The notes under the pieces: model-generated | What the model was told of the DNA's origin: nothing | Database searches by the model: none | The model's input: only the letters and a program-made list of their open reading frames with translations | Shown here: in pieces, positions 23,633 to 35,264 of the stretch | Layout: each line of letters starts with the position of its first letter | How positions within the stretch are numbered: position 1 is the first letter of the stretch | Origin: Cryptomeria japonica | Taxonomy: Eukaryota > Streptophyta > Pinopsida > Cupressales > Cupressaceae | Reading direction: 5' to 3' | Assembly: GCF_030272615.1 (NCBI RefSeq) | Contig: NC_081415.1 | Location: 235,721,803 to 235,785,802 of the forward strand | Length of the DNA stretch: 64,000 nucleotides | Position numbers and translations under genes: made by a program

Positions 23633-25046
23633 TGTAGACACCTAAAAGTTGCACAATGAATTAAGTGAAAATTATTCATTTAATTATCCCTAATTCTTCC
23701 AATTAATTAAATTAAGATTTAATTAATATCCCTGTTCTTCTAATTGATCTTTTAATCAAATTAAAGATTTGATTAAATCCCCTTCTTCTATCTAAGCCAT
23801 TTAATTAAATGCACATTTAATTATAAATCTCCATTTATCCCCTTTTCCCATTTTAATTAAATTCACATTTAATTCAAAAATCTCTTTGCATTTCACTAGG
23901 ATCTTAGTTGTATCCATTTTGATCCTAGAATCATTCTCATAAATCTCATTCTCTAGGTTGTCATCCAAGAGATCAAGTGCTCTTCCAAGTGAGGGTCACC
24001 TTTAATCTTAAGGATCTTTATAGATAGAGGAGCATGGGGCGTGCTTAGAGTTTGGTTTTTCAAAGCTAGTTTTTTGGTTTTCAATGTTGATTTCTAACCT
24101 CTAACATAATGTTTCATGTGTATGTTTGAGATGTTTTCCCCTCTTTCAGGTTGATACCACATTTATGGCATACAGGTATGCTTGTGGATTATTAAGTAAA
24201 ATCACTAAATATTAGGCAACCATTTAGTTTTTTTTCTAAATGTATGGGTAGAGCATAGCCCACATGTGCATTTTGAAAGGCATAATCTTTTGGGGTATAT
24301 TCATGAAGGTATCACCTTTGGTTTTGTTGGGATTAGGGTGTCTCGGCCTTTTTTATCCTTACATTTATTTATTGATATATTAGTTATGTATTTATTTATT
24401 TATTTTATGCCTATTATGTCATTTCTTCTTGTGGGAATTGCACAATGAGGTGTCATCCTGCATGGAAGGTGGCTAGATTGACATGTGTTCTCATTTTGAG
24501 GAAATAGTCATCCCAATTTGTGGACCCATTTAGAAGATTATTTTTGGTGTATTTCATAGGTTGGAAGAGTTTTATGACACAAATTATGACTAATTATGAT
24601 AATGACACATTATGCTAGTTGTAAGAGTCCAAAAATGATAAACTCGTGACAAGTCAGACCCAGTTATGTGGACACATGTTTATGTAAGGGTATTGCATGA
24701 ATACAATAACATTGCATGTCAAGGAGGTTGTTTGTATGCATGACGATGCTTAGATTCTACCACGTGGCCTTATTTGGCATTAACTTCTTGAAGCTTCTCA
24801 TTTATATTATTATATATGATCTGGAAGCTTGTGGAATATTTTAAAGAGGTTTTTTGTAGGTACTATTATGTATTTGTACTTTCTCTAGAAATCTTATTGT
24901 TGAAGACTCTTATAAGATTTTGGCTCTACAAGTGTATTGTAATCTTCATTGTTTACTAATAATACATTGGACTATGATTTATAATGTCAAGCTTTTCTCT
25001 TGTAAGGGTTTTTTCCCACCTTTTCTAATGAACTCCTCTTATTCCA
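23633..25046 (+). repeat. 3' LTR of gypsy-1 (right end uncertain)
   Basis: The left edge is firm (PPT then TG). The body is AT-rich. A gggttttttccca block near 25,003 resembles the U5 region of plant LTRs, and a CA at 25,045-25,046 is one possible end. No partner LTR exists in the window to confirm it. No gene in it is supported. Confidence 0.55.
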
Positions 25047-25260
25047 CCCTAAATAAAGTATTCATCTAGGTTCTAATTAAAATTGAAATTAAAGATATTA
25101 TTAACGACTTCAAATGAGCATTAAGGTTAATATGTATTGTAATAGCTACTAATATGATCCAAGTATTGTTCATATGTTGTTCCAACTAGTCTACCGATAA
25201 ATTGCTTGTAATTTTTGTATTTAATTCTCCAATTTAAATGCTAAATTCCACATAGTAGAA

Positions 25261-25500
25261 ATGTTACTATGGTATGCTCTACTTTCAATGTAAATAGAAA
25301 AGTAAAGTGTAAAGGTCCTTGTGTGGAGAAGACACATGAAGCTTCAGGCTATAAATGCTTTGACACCATTACAAAAGAAAAGTGTAAATGTTACTATGGT
25401 ATGCTCTACTTTCAATGTAAATAGAAAATAAAAGTGTAAAGGTCTTTGTGTGGAGAAGACACATGAAGCTTCAAGCTATAAACACTTTGGCACCATTATT
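25261..25500. repeat. 127-bp tandem duplication
   Basis: The sequence starting atgttactatggtatgctctac at 25,261 repeats at 25,388 with few changes and continues to about 25,500. Confidence 0.85.
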
Positions 25501-25859
25501 AAAGTTGGGAGTCTTGTAACGAAAATTGCTAGTAAACATGAAAATAAAGTGGGTACCTAAATATCCAAAAAATCCAATTAAATTAATGGACTGACATCTC
25601 CATACGTAGGTTAGTCACTCTATTTTCATTTTAGTCTAAATATAAAATAAAGTAGTATGGAGTTCAATCTTTTTTATGCATTGATAAAAATTTGTACGCA
25701 TGATCTCCAAAAAAAATTCATTAGAATAAAGAGCAGGAGTGATGATAATGGATCATTTGTCTCCTCCTCTATTCTAACTAAATCTATAGGCCAACTCATA
25801 TTTATGTGATACCTTGATTTAATACTTGCAAAGAAATAAATTATATTTATTAGCCTTAT

Positions 25860-26110
25860 TTTGTAACTTGAGGACATGAGTGTGTTAAGGAAGCATGGAC
25901 ATTGTTTAGAAATGCAACAAAGAAGCATCACACCAGATCAATTCACATTGGAAGAGGGTGTGAAAATCCACCAAAGAATAATAGGCAAAGGATGTTTGTC
26001 AAATGTTCCCTACTAGATTTGTATGTGAATTGTAGGATTGTACATAGGCAAATGAATTGTTTGATAAAATTTCTTAAAGAAATGTGGTCTCTTGGACTAC
26101 AATAGTATCG
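25860..26110 (+). pseudogene. PPR-protein gene fragment, frameshifted
   Basis: Read in changing frames, the plus strand gives ITPDQFTLEEGVKIHQRIIGKGC, part of a typical plant P-L-S pentatricopeptide repeat. It then gives NELFDKIS and RNVVSWTTI, the end of the next repeat. Stops and shifts interrupt it and only about one and a half repeats remain. It could be a retroposed or truncated relic. The family call rests on these short phrases. Confidence 0.5.
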
Positions 26111-27239
26111 TGATATGTGTATATAATGACTTTTTTGTTAAGGTTGTAAGTTAAGCTCCCATTGCACCATTTAAATTGATTATAATCAAGGTAAATATAA
26201 TAACTATGATTGAGGAGGAATTAAATTAACTATACAATAATGCAAATCCATTTTTTGTCACATTGTTTTAGAATAGAATTCTTAATTATTTTATTTTTCT
26301 TATCAATACTATTAGTTCATACTTGGAATAAGAGTATATCTTTTTAACCTACAAGAATTTGTGTTCCTTACAAATAATATAATCTAATAATAAAACAAGC
26401 AAAAAAAAAATAATAATTAAACTTTTTTTTTTTTGTTTCACTTCTTGTTTGTTGATGTTGTTGTAGAAATGAATTTTATACTTCATCTTTTCTTTCTCAA
26501 TCTTCTCAAAATATTGAAAATAAAAGAAGATGATGTCATCATATATCATATGGGAGTGTAGTGTGCTCCCACTATCACTTCATTTAATTCACCTATAACA
26601 TAATAGAATTATTTCTCTAAAAGAAAAGAAAATATATGAATCCTTTCCTAAGGTGTTTTAGCTCTTAGAATGAGAAATCTAAAGTCTAAACATCTTTGTG
26701 AGGGCTAGCATTATATTTAATAATATTTAATATATTTGAGAGAGTATGGAATGGGTTAACATATATTATTTTCATCAAGATCAATTTTGAAAAACACCAT
26801 GTGTTTTAAATACGAAGCTTACGGAGTGTCTTTGAGTTTTTTGACAATAATATTCAAATGTAATGTTATCTCATGGAGTGAATTTACCAAAAGGTATTCA
26901 AATTTAATGTTGTCAATTGTCACCATCTATTGCAGAGAACTTCTACAAATCATGTAGTTTGTTCTTTAGTTGTAGAAAGCTTCACTCACCTTGCAGATCT
27001 ATAGGGTTTGAAATCATAATGTTCTACTAAAAACTTCTTACAAATAAAAACAAAAACACAAAGTCGTGAATGAATTATGACTCCATGAAAATTAAAATCA
27101 AACCCCTTAATGTTATTTCATGTCAATATATAACATAACAAAGTAGAAACATTTTTTTTTTATGAAGATAAAACCATATAATGGTTGAATAGATTAAATT
27201 GACATACAAGGAACATAATAATATGAATCAAAACATAGG
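26111..27239. other. AT-rich intergenic stretch
   Basis: I see no gene or clear element here. There are long A and T runs (26,400-26,440). Confidence 0.5.
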
Positions 27240-27244
27240 GAAAA

Positions 27245-27550
27245 TGTTGAATTTTGTAACACAAGAACCTACAAGATCAAACAAAAAACAAAAACACCTT
27301 CAACAAATGAATGCTATATTGCTCAAATGCAAAGAATAAAGATTGGATTACAATTGTACAATGAGGTGCTTCTAAAGAAAGCACAAATATTCCCTAACCT
27401 ACATTTAGGAGAACTAAAGTGCAAGAATGAGGAGCTAAAAAAATCTCAACTCTATCTAAATTAGGTGCACAAAAGCTAAACTAGAAGTAAGCACTCCAAA
27501 AAACATAAATAGTTGTAAAGAAGCAACTAATAGTTAAATATTCTCTAACA
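27245..27550 (-). repeat. 3' LTR of copia-2
   Basis: It starts tgttgaattttgtaacacaa and ends ctctaaca. Large blocks match 49,045-49,381, including caattgtacaatgaggtgct and tttaggagaactaaagtg. Confidence 0.9.
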
Positions 27551-27564
27551 CTCTCCCTTAAGTG
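27551..27564 (-). other. Polypurine tract of copia-2
   Basis: The minus strand reads CACTTAAGGGAGAG immediately before the TGTTAGAG start of the 3' LTR. Confidence 0.75.
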
Positions 27565-27653
27565 AAACTTAGGGCACGAGTAAGAAAACTCTAAATGAAA
27601 GAATACAAAAATGGGTCCAAACAACAAAAGGCCTAATTAGGTACCATCCTGAA

Positions 27654-28960
27654 TCAAACGCCGAATGAAGTGCATGTGGATCTCAATGTACTTAATCTGT
27701 TGATTCTCCAATGGGTTGTAATAAATATGAATAGCACTCGAATCGTCATACTAAATAATATTGGGACCATCAAGAGGAACACCAAACTCTGTTGACAACT
27801 GACAAAGCCAAACAACCTCTTGGATAGCAAGAACAACTGCTCAATACTCAGCCTTAGTAGATGATAATGCAATATCAAATTTCTTCTTGCAAGACCAGCA
27901 ATGGGGACAAAACCAAGACAAAAAACAAATCCAAAAGTAGACATTTTATCATTAACATTACCAATCTTTTTGAGTTCGGTGAAGCCAAGAATCCTAGAGT
28001 CCCCTGATGTGTAATGTAGTCCAAAGTGCAATGTGCCCTGAATGTACCTTAAGATGTGTTTGGTAGCCTTCCAATGACTCTCATGTGGATTGTGAGAAAA
28101 CTGAGAGACTAGACCGAATGAAAAGGAAATATTAGGATTAGTGTGTGTTGGGTATAAAAGACTACCAACCAACTATCTATGCAATGTAGCATCAAATGAA
28201 GGAGTAGAACAAATAGAAGACAACAACACCTAGTTGAAATTATTTGGGGGGTAGGCTTGCAATCAAGCATGCAAAATCCCTTAAGCATATCGAGAGCATA
28301 CTTCTTCTAAAAAAATGAAAAATCTCATTTGAAGACTGATTAACCTAAATGCCAAGGAAGTAATGCAGAAGACCAAGATTTGTCATGTCAAACTACTCCA
28401 TCAACGCTCACTGAACACTCAGAATCATGGAAGAAGAATTAACTGTAAGAATCAAAACATAAAAGACAACATTCAAAAGATATTTTTTTTAGCGTTGAGT
28501 GGTAAACTATGGGATTTGAATGGTAATCTGTGAAACTAGTAGAAAGCAATAATATGTCCATCTTCTCATACCAAGTCTTTGGGGCCTGCTTGAGACCATA
28601 CAATGAACATTGAAGCCTAAAAACAAGTGAAGAGTCCTAAAAACCCCTTTATCTACTCCATATAGATATCCACATGAAGATCACCATGCAAGAAAGCACT
28701 CTTCACATCCATTTGATATAGTGACCATCCATGTGAAGCTACAAGAGAAAGTGCAAGGAAAGTAGAATCCATCTTGGCAACAAGAGAAAAAGTCTCAAAA
28801 TAATTAATGCTCTCAATTTGTGAAAAACCCTAAGCAACAAGATGAGCCTTATACTTATCAATGGTACCATTTGCAACATACTTGGTACAATACACCCACT
28901 TAAACCACGCCAACTTTCTTCCCTGAGGAAGAGGAACAAGATCCCAAGTGTGATTCTTCA
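27654..28960 (-). pseudogene. copia-2 reverse transcriptase and RNase H, decayed
   Basis: In shifting minus-strand frames the RT reads WVYCTKYVANGTIDKYKA and then YQMDVKSAFLHGDLH near 28,710. After several stops the region before RNase H reads IVGSLLYPTHTNPNISFSFG and HWKATKHILRYIQGTLHFGL (28,172-28,010). RNase H blocks then degrade. The order and wording are typical of copia elements. Many stops; not functional. Confidence 0.88.
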
Positions 28961-30107
28961 TTAATGAAGGATACTCCTCTACCATATATCCATCTCCCAC
29001 TTTGGTATACCTGGTACACTTGAAAACTTCTTAGGACTAGTCAACATATCCTAACTCACAAGTGAGAGCCCAAAACTTTGTGAACAAGTGTGATGATAAT
29101 TTAATGGATCACCTGCCCAAACGTCAATTGCATCAATGGTACTATGGGCCTACTTAGGAAGTGGTGAGACAAGTGGTGAACTAGAACAACTCCCTCATCC
29201 TCAAAAGGCAAATAATTTTTAAGAAATGAAGGAGTAGGAAGTGATGGGGAATTTGGTGATGTAGAGTCCATCAGAGGATAGTGCTTATCAAATTGGACAT
29301 CTTGTCAAAACAATATTTCTCTAGAAACAAGATCAAACAAACTATACAACTTAGTATCCTCACAGTAGCCAACAAAGATCAATGGTTGGCTCTTCCTCTC
29401 CATGGCTTCCCTTTATGCATCTGGAATAAATGCCCAAGAAACACTCTTGAAAAATTTAAATGAAGACACATCAGGCTTGACATGGGACCAAGCCTCCTCA
29501 GGAGTCAATTATCACAATTTCTTGTGAGGCATCTGATTTTGAATGTAATTAGCACATTTGACTTCCTTAGCCCAAAAAGTTGCATTCATATCCCAAGATT
29601 GAATCATGCAATTAGTCATCTCCTGAAGTGTTTTGTTCTTCCTCTTGACAATACCATTCTATTGAGGGGTATAAAAAATTATAAGTTGATGAAGGATGCC
29701 ATGCTTAGTGCCAAAAGTCCCAAAATGTGTGTTTGACATACACCACCCCCCCCCCAATTATCTATGTGTATCTTCTTGATAGAAAGATTAGACTACTTCT
29801 CCACAAATGCCTTATACCTCCTAAATAAATCAAAGGCCTCTTGTACTTAAGAAAACATACCCATATACAAATGGAGAAGTCATCAATGAATGTGAGAACA
29901 TACTTGGCCCCAAGAAAATATGGAGTCAGAAAGGACATGAGGTCACTATGAACTAACTCCAAGGGTACCTTAGTATGGTGGCCTCAACTTGAAGGAAAAG
30001 AATCCTTGTGATGCTTAACAAGAACACAACCTTGACAAACACCATTAATGCAAGAAACATGAGGTAAGCCAAGCACCAAAGACCAAGTACTCATTTGTTA
30101 TAGATAC
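28961..30107 (-). pseudogene. copia-2 integrase, left portion
   Basis: Starting at the nested insertion, the minus strand reads GLPHVSCINGVCQGCVL (the cysteine pair of the pre-integrase zinc domain), then HSDLMSFLTP and YVLTFIDDFS (29,962-29,860), the first catalytic block of the rve core. Later parts are present in broken frames towards 29,000. The histidines of the zinc domain lie on the other side of gypsy-2, just right of 46,303. Confidence 0.88.
30103..30107. repeat. Target-site duplication of gypsy-2, left copy (gatac)
   Basis: gatac directly precedes the LTR at 30,108 and is repeated at 46,299-46,303. Confidence 0.97.
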
Positions 30108-31961
30108 TGATGCTCTGCAAAAAGGATTAGAAAATCTGTTTGATGGCAACACACACAAGAGCACAAGAAACAAACGTTAGTGTTAGCAACAAAAGATTAT
30201 CCTAAACAGGCATATCAAGAGAGATATTAAGCATGAAATAGAAAGCATATAAACATAGAATAAAATAGCTAATCAAGATGCTCATAGTTGCTCCTCCCTT
30301 GTTTCTCTCCTCTCCAAGTCCCAAATGAGTGTAGCTCTCAGCTTTTAGCACTAGCCATGGATGCCATATGGAGATTCAAGATGGTTGAATATGATAAGCA
30401 AATGCTATGCAAGTGTAGATAGTGATGCTATGAAAAAGCTCTATGCTAATGCCAGTATAACAACAATACTCTAATGCTTCCCTTTTTGCTTGAGGAGAAG
30501 GGTTCTATTTATAGAAGAAATGGGGAAATGAAGGGTTAAGATTGAATGGTTTAATCAAGGGCCAAGTTTGAAAGTTGGAGATCCATGTGCACAATTGGCA
30601 CCAATAAAATGGTGACAAGTGTCAACATAGGATTGGGTTGAGAGAAGAGGTTGGAGGCATTAAAGGCCTGAGAAGACCTCATGGTTATCTAGAGGCTAAG
30701 GGTCAAGTCCAAATTAAGATTACCCACTGGATTAAGAGTTAATCCAAGGATAAAGCTTTATGCAAATGTTTAAGAGATAATCATGGTCAAAGCATTAATG
30801 GCCTGATGAGACCTTTGGGTTGGGTAGAGGTTGAGTCAAAACAAATGTTTTAACCATGTGGGAGGGTTTGAGGTAACCATTAATGGTTATTGGAGACTTT
30901 GGGGATTAAGTGGTTGAAGGTTGAAAGCCTTCAATGGTTATCAAAGACTTTGAGCCATTTAGTGGTTGAAGGTTGAAAGCCTTCAATGGTTATCAAAGAC
31001 TTTGAGCCATTTAGTGGTTGAAGGTTGAAAGCCTTTAATGGTTATCAAAGACTTTGAGGGTTTGAGAAGTGACTTCCCTTTTGCTTAGGAATGTGACAAA
31101 GTTTAGAGAAGGGGTTAGGTTATTTAGAAGTGATTAGAAAATTCTACAAGGGGTTTAGGCATGCAAGTGGATTTTGTAGGAAAATGCAAGTGGGAGAAAT
31201 TTTGGTATTTTCAATTAAAATAAAATCATTTATTTCAATTAAATGGTGTAATTTGCATTTGGATAAATATTCAAATAAATATTAATTTATTTAAATGAGA
31301 AAAATGAAGATAAAGCATTAAAATGCTTGAAGACTTTGAGGGAAACCATTAAAGGCTTGAAGACTTTAAGGAAAACCATTAAAGTCTTAAGAAGACTATA
31401 GAAGGAAGCCATCAAGTTTGAAGACTTTAAAGCCATCAAGTTTGAATACTTTAAGGGAAACCATTAAAGGTTTCAAGTGGGTGAGGATAAATAGGATTTT
31501 AAATAAATAATTTATTTAAAATAGTTGTGCAACTTGCTTTTGTAGGAAAATACAAGTGGGTGGAGGATAAAGGTGATTTAAATAAATTATTTATTTAAAA
31601 TAATTGTGCAACTTGCTTTTGTAGGAAAATACAAGTGGGTAGAGGATAAAGGTGATTTAAATAAATGTTAATTTATTTAAATGTGAGAGGTGGGATTTTG
31701 GGGGATTTAAATAAATATTTATTTATTTAAATGTGAGAGAAGATTTAATTAAACAAATATGATTTATTTATTTAATTAATGGTCTGAATTTGGTTAAGTG
31801 AATTAAATCAAATAAATTGAATAATTTATTTAATTAATAGGAGAAGAGGGTTAAGATGAATTAATTAAATATTAATTTAATTAATTCATTAATTGATGGT
31901 TAAATAATCAAATAAATACTAAGTATTCATTTAATTAAGTGGACAGATTTATGTGACTACA
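30108..31961 (-). repeat. 3' LTR of gypsy-2
   Basis: 1,854 bp, tg...ca. It contains a 52-bp unit (agtggttgaaggttgaaagc...) in three copies at 30,909-31,058, a second pair of about 75-bp repeats around 31,490-31,650, and many A/T palindromes such as the 13-bp-stem inverted repeat near 31,859-31,888. Confidence 0.97.
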
Positions 31962-31974
31962 TTTGCCCCTCTTT
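31962..31974 (-). other. Polypurine tract of gypsy-2
   Basis: The minus strand reads AAAGAGGGGCAAA directly before TGTAGTCACA. Confidence 0.92.
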
Positions 31975-34406
31975 GAGACGGTGCGGTTTATCGCGTCGTT
32001 TCAAAGAAAGAAAAATAGGTGTGAAGAAATGCCCCATAAAATGTAAATTTAATGGGTGGTATGCCCCCTCGAGAGATGGGCCGAATTTTTTTTATTTTTT
32101 TTTTTGAAAAATCGGGCGATCTCTCGAAAAAGAATGAAAAGTGGAGGGGAGGTAGAATAGAAGAAATTAGAACTAATGATGAAAGAATGGGAGAAAATGG
32201 AGTGAATATGAAGAAACAACAAGCCAGTGGGTACCCTGAGGTCATGCAAGAGATACATAGCAGATGTAGTGTGGGGTTTGGATTGATGCTATACAATTGA
32301 TCAAAATTGGTTAGACAATCTGGTGCAATCGGTTTAATTGCCCCGGTCAAGTCAAAACGTGACAGTTGATGTCAGTTGGTCGCTTGGACATGATAAAGTC
32401 TGAGTAAGTGAATCAAAGTGACCTGATGTGACTTAGACAATTGATGTAATTGCCCGATGAAGTCAAGGTATATGAAGCAAAATACTCGTTGAGACTTAGA
32501 CAATTGATGTAATTGTCCATTGGATTGTGTTTGATTGGTTGATCAATTGATAGTGTGTGCGTGGGATGGATGATTGTGGTGAATCATAGCAACCCCGTTG
32601 AGACTAGGTCATTATGATAAATGCCTGATGTAGTCTAGGATTACCATGATCGATTACCTGTTGAGACCCGAAGATACTTGATCAGAGTATCTGTTGATAG
32701 TCTAGGTGTGTGGGAGTCGATGTATCTGTGCAGATAGAGTAACTTTCTTGACTTATTGGATGACTTAGGATAGGAAACACAATCCCTCCTATTTAGAGAT
32801 GGATGGTGATGAATGTGGCTTGATTAGGCTGATTGGGACACGATGTAGGGTATGTGATGGTGATTATCAAGATGGGGAGGGTCGGGAGGGGTTCAATGTT
32901 AGATAGAAGAAATGGAGGACCTATTACATTCCTATGGAAGAAGAGGAAAAGAGAGTATCCATTGTCATTACTATGTATGAATGATATGCAGCTATTTATG
33001 AATGTATGGATGGATGGAATGCAATGGAATGCAATGGAATGCAATATATACAAATGAGATGGAATGATGATCCATGGTGCTTTATTTTTCATCATTGAGC
33101 TTTAAAATGTTGTAAGAAAATACAAGCAACTTGACATAAAGATTCAAGATGACCAGAGTATTTCTTACATGGATTTTGATATAGCAAGTTAATACAAGAA
33201 ACTTGATATAATGGATCAAGTTGACCTAAGTATTGCTTGCAGAACAGGCAAGGATTATCTCCTTTCATGCATGACTTGGATCGTCCTCCTTGATCTTAGG
33301 CTGATCATATCCTGAGACAAGTGCATACCGTAATAAGAGATAAAACCTTTATCCAGTTTGGATGAGGTAGGAAGAACCAAAGGAAGAGCATTGTACCTGT
33401 AAACAAACAGTATATACATAAAGAATAAAGAATAAGGATCCTTGGTAATGGTGCATGCCCATATGGTCGAGGTATACGCTGTAGTCAGCAAGCCGTAATG
33501 ATCTATGACTGCATTTGGCATAAGATCACGTAGGTTGGTAAACTTCCCACGTAGACACCATTAGTACATGCCCTAGAACTTCATCGGAAATAATGTGCAA
33601 ACGATACAAAACAATGCTGCAAGATCCTGATACAGATAAACAAATGATTGTACTCACAAATCAACCAAGTATTTGATAGCTTAACATAATTTTCTTGTCA
33701 AAGAAAATGTCACTTTTGTCTTTGTTTTGGTAAGGAAGGATGCATCCTTGTTGAAGACAGTTTGATTGTTGATGTTGATTGTGTGGTTGATTGGTAAATG
33801 GTCATTGTGTGAGTAGTTTGTCAATGTTTATTTTGGTATCTGCATGGATGGGTATGTACAAGGTGTTGCCATGTTTTTGTGTGATTTTTCAATGGTTTTG
33901 TCGATGTTTTTGGATTTTGAATTGTTTTGAATGTTTTTGGTATTTTTGCGAGATATTTTTGAATGTTTTTGGATTTTTGATGATTCTTTGAATGAAGAAC
34001 TTAATGAATCATAAGACAATGTAGAATCCACTTCCATCAATAGGTTAAAGGCATTGCCCCCAGTTTTAGACATGACTATGAAAAAGTGGGATGCAAGATG
34101 TATGGAGTACTATCATAATTGCAGAGGAATAAAAAGCCATGTTTTTTGGATGGATGGATGTATGTATGAAGTAGATGCGATCGCAACAAGTCTGAAAGAC
34201 AATGGAGCCATAGCCTTTACGAGTGGCGCCTGTTTGCCAGGTTTTCACCACCGTACTTACCCAAGGTGCCACCGGAGTGGTTGTTCACCGTTTGGATGCA
34301 TGATTTTTCTTTACTTTTTTGAATGTTTTTGTATTTTCTTTAGGACATTTTTCTGAATGTTTTTGGTATTTTCTGGTATGTAGGGGAGCCTGATGCTCTG
34401 TACAGC
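31975..34406 (-). other. gypsy-2 3' non-coding region
   Basis: No supported gene on either strand and, unlike gypsy-1, no antisense PMD domain. It contains a G-tract (minus strand CTGGGGGCA, 34,055-34,063), short tandem ggaatgcaat units (33,017-33,041), and the shared gtgaaaacctggcaaacagg phrase near 34,230-34,250. Confidence 0.6.
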
Positions 34407-35264
34407 TTAGGTATAAAACCGTTTGAGGTGCATGTTGTTGATTGGATCTGCAAGCGGTTCTCCTTCTGATGTAGCCAATTGATATGCCCCGGACCCAAAC
34501 ACAGCAGTGACAACATATGGGCCCAGCCAGTTTGATTCAAACTTGCCCTGATGTTCTCGGTTTGGTTGGTTGCGAGGATTCTCTCGTAGAACAAGATCAC
34601 CTACCTCAAATGTACGAGGTCTAACTCAGTGATTGTATCTTTTTCTCATGCGCTACTGATAGGCTTTGAGATGGTTGTATGCAGCTTGTCGCTTCTCATC
34701 AAGTAACTCTAAGTCCTGAAGACGTGAGACTCTGTAAGCTTCATCATCTATCAGATTATGCAAGGAAACCCGTAATGATGGTATCTCAACCTCAATAGGT
34801 AAGATAGCTTCTGCACCATAGACCAATGAATAAGGAGTTGCACCTGTAGGGGTTCGAATGCTAGTTCGATATGCCCATAGTGCCGGATTTAGTTGAACAT
34901 GCCAGTCACGGCCGGCATCATTGACTGTCTTTTTGAGGATTCTTAATATGTTTTTATTGGATGCTTCGGCCTGACCATTGCCTTGTGGGTAATAGGGGGT
35001 GGAAAAGCGGTGTTGGATATGAAATTTCTCACAAAGTTCACGGACATCCTGATTTTTGAAAGGGAGACCGTTATCTATGATGATGGACATGGGCACACCA
35101 TACCGGCAGATGATGTAGTTGAGGATGAATGAGGCGATCTGCTTGCCGGTGACTTGGGTAAGTGGAACAGCTTCGATCCACTTTGTGAAATATTCAGTGG
35201 CGGTAATAATGAATTTATGGCCATTGGATGAAGATGGATGGATTTTACCCACAAGGTCAAGGCC
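34407..35264 (-). pseudogene. gypsy-2 integrase core and C-terminus
   Basis: The frame follows the stop at 35,265. The core reads VGKIHPSSSNGHKF, IIDNGLPFKNQDV and GQAEASNKN, covering the second aspartate and the catalytic glutamate of rve integrases. The first aspartate lies in GLDLVG next to the stop. The C-terminal part contains PTGATPYSLVYGAEAILPIE and ends GDLVLRENP...MHLKRFYT at 34,407. Two more in-frame stops occur at 34,653-34,655 (TAG) and 34,626-34,628 (TGA). Apart from stops, the motifs are well kept. Confidence 0.92.

Larger units (their letters stand above)
4956..25046 (+). mobile_element. Ty3/gypsy (Tat-type) retrotransposon gypsy-1, twice interrupted; right end approximate
   Basis: Plus-strand pieces run protease, G-patch, RT, RNase H, a second archaeal-type RNase H and integrase up to 10,465. 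A long 3' region follows, containing an antisense PMD gene, a PPT (AAAGAGGTGCAAAA, 23,619-23,632) and an LTR start (TGTAGACACC, 23,633). Interruptions: copia-1 removes everything left of 4,956, and a TR-GAG-like element occupies 12,113-19,763. The PPT matches that of gypsy-2 (AAAGAGGGGCAAA), which supports the link between pol and the distant LTR. The LTR end is not fixed; 25,046 is a guess. Double RNase H places it in the Tat group (known feature of that lineage). Confidence 0.75.

Noticed and set aside
32049-32350. Hydrophobic minus-strand ORFs near the gypsy-2 3' end
   Set aside because: No known domain, not seen in gypsy-1, and crossing a T-rich run; probably chance.
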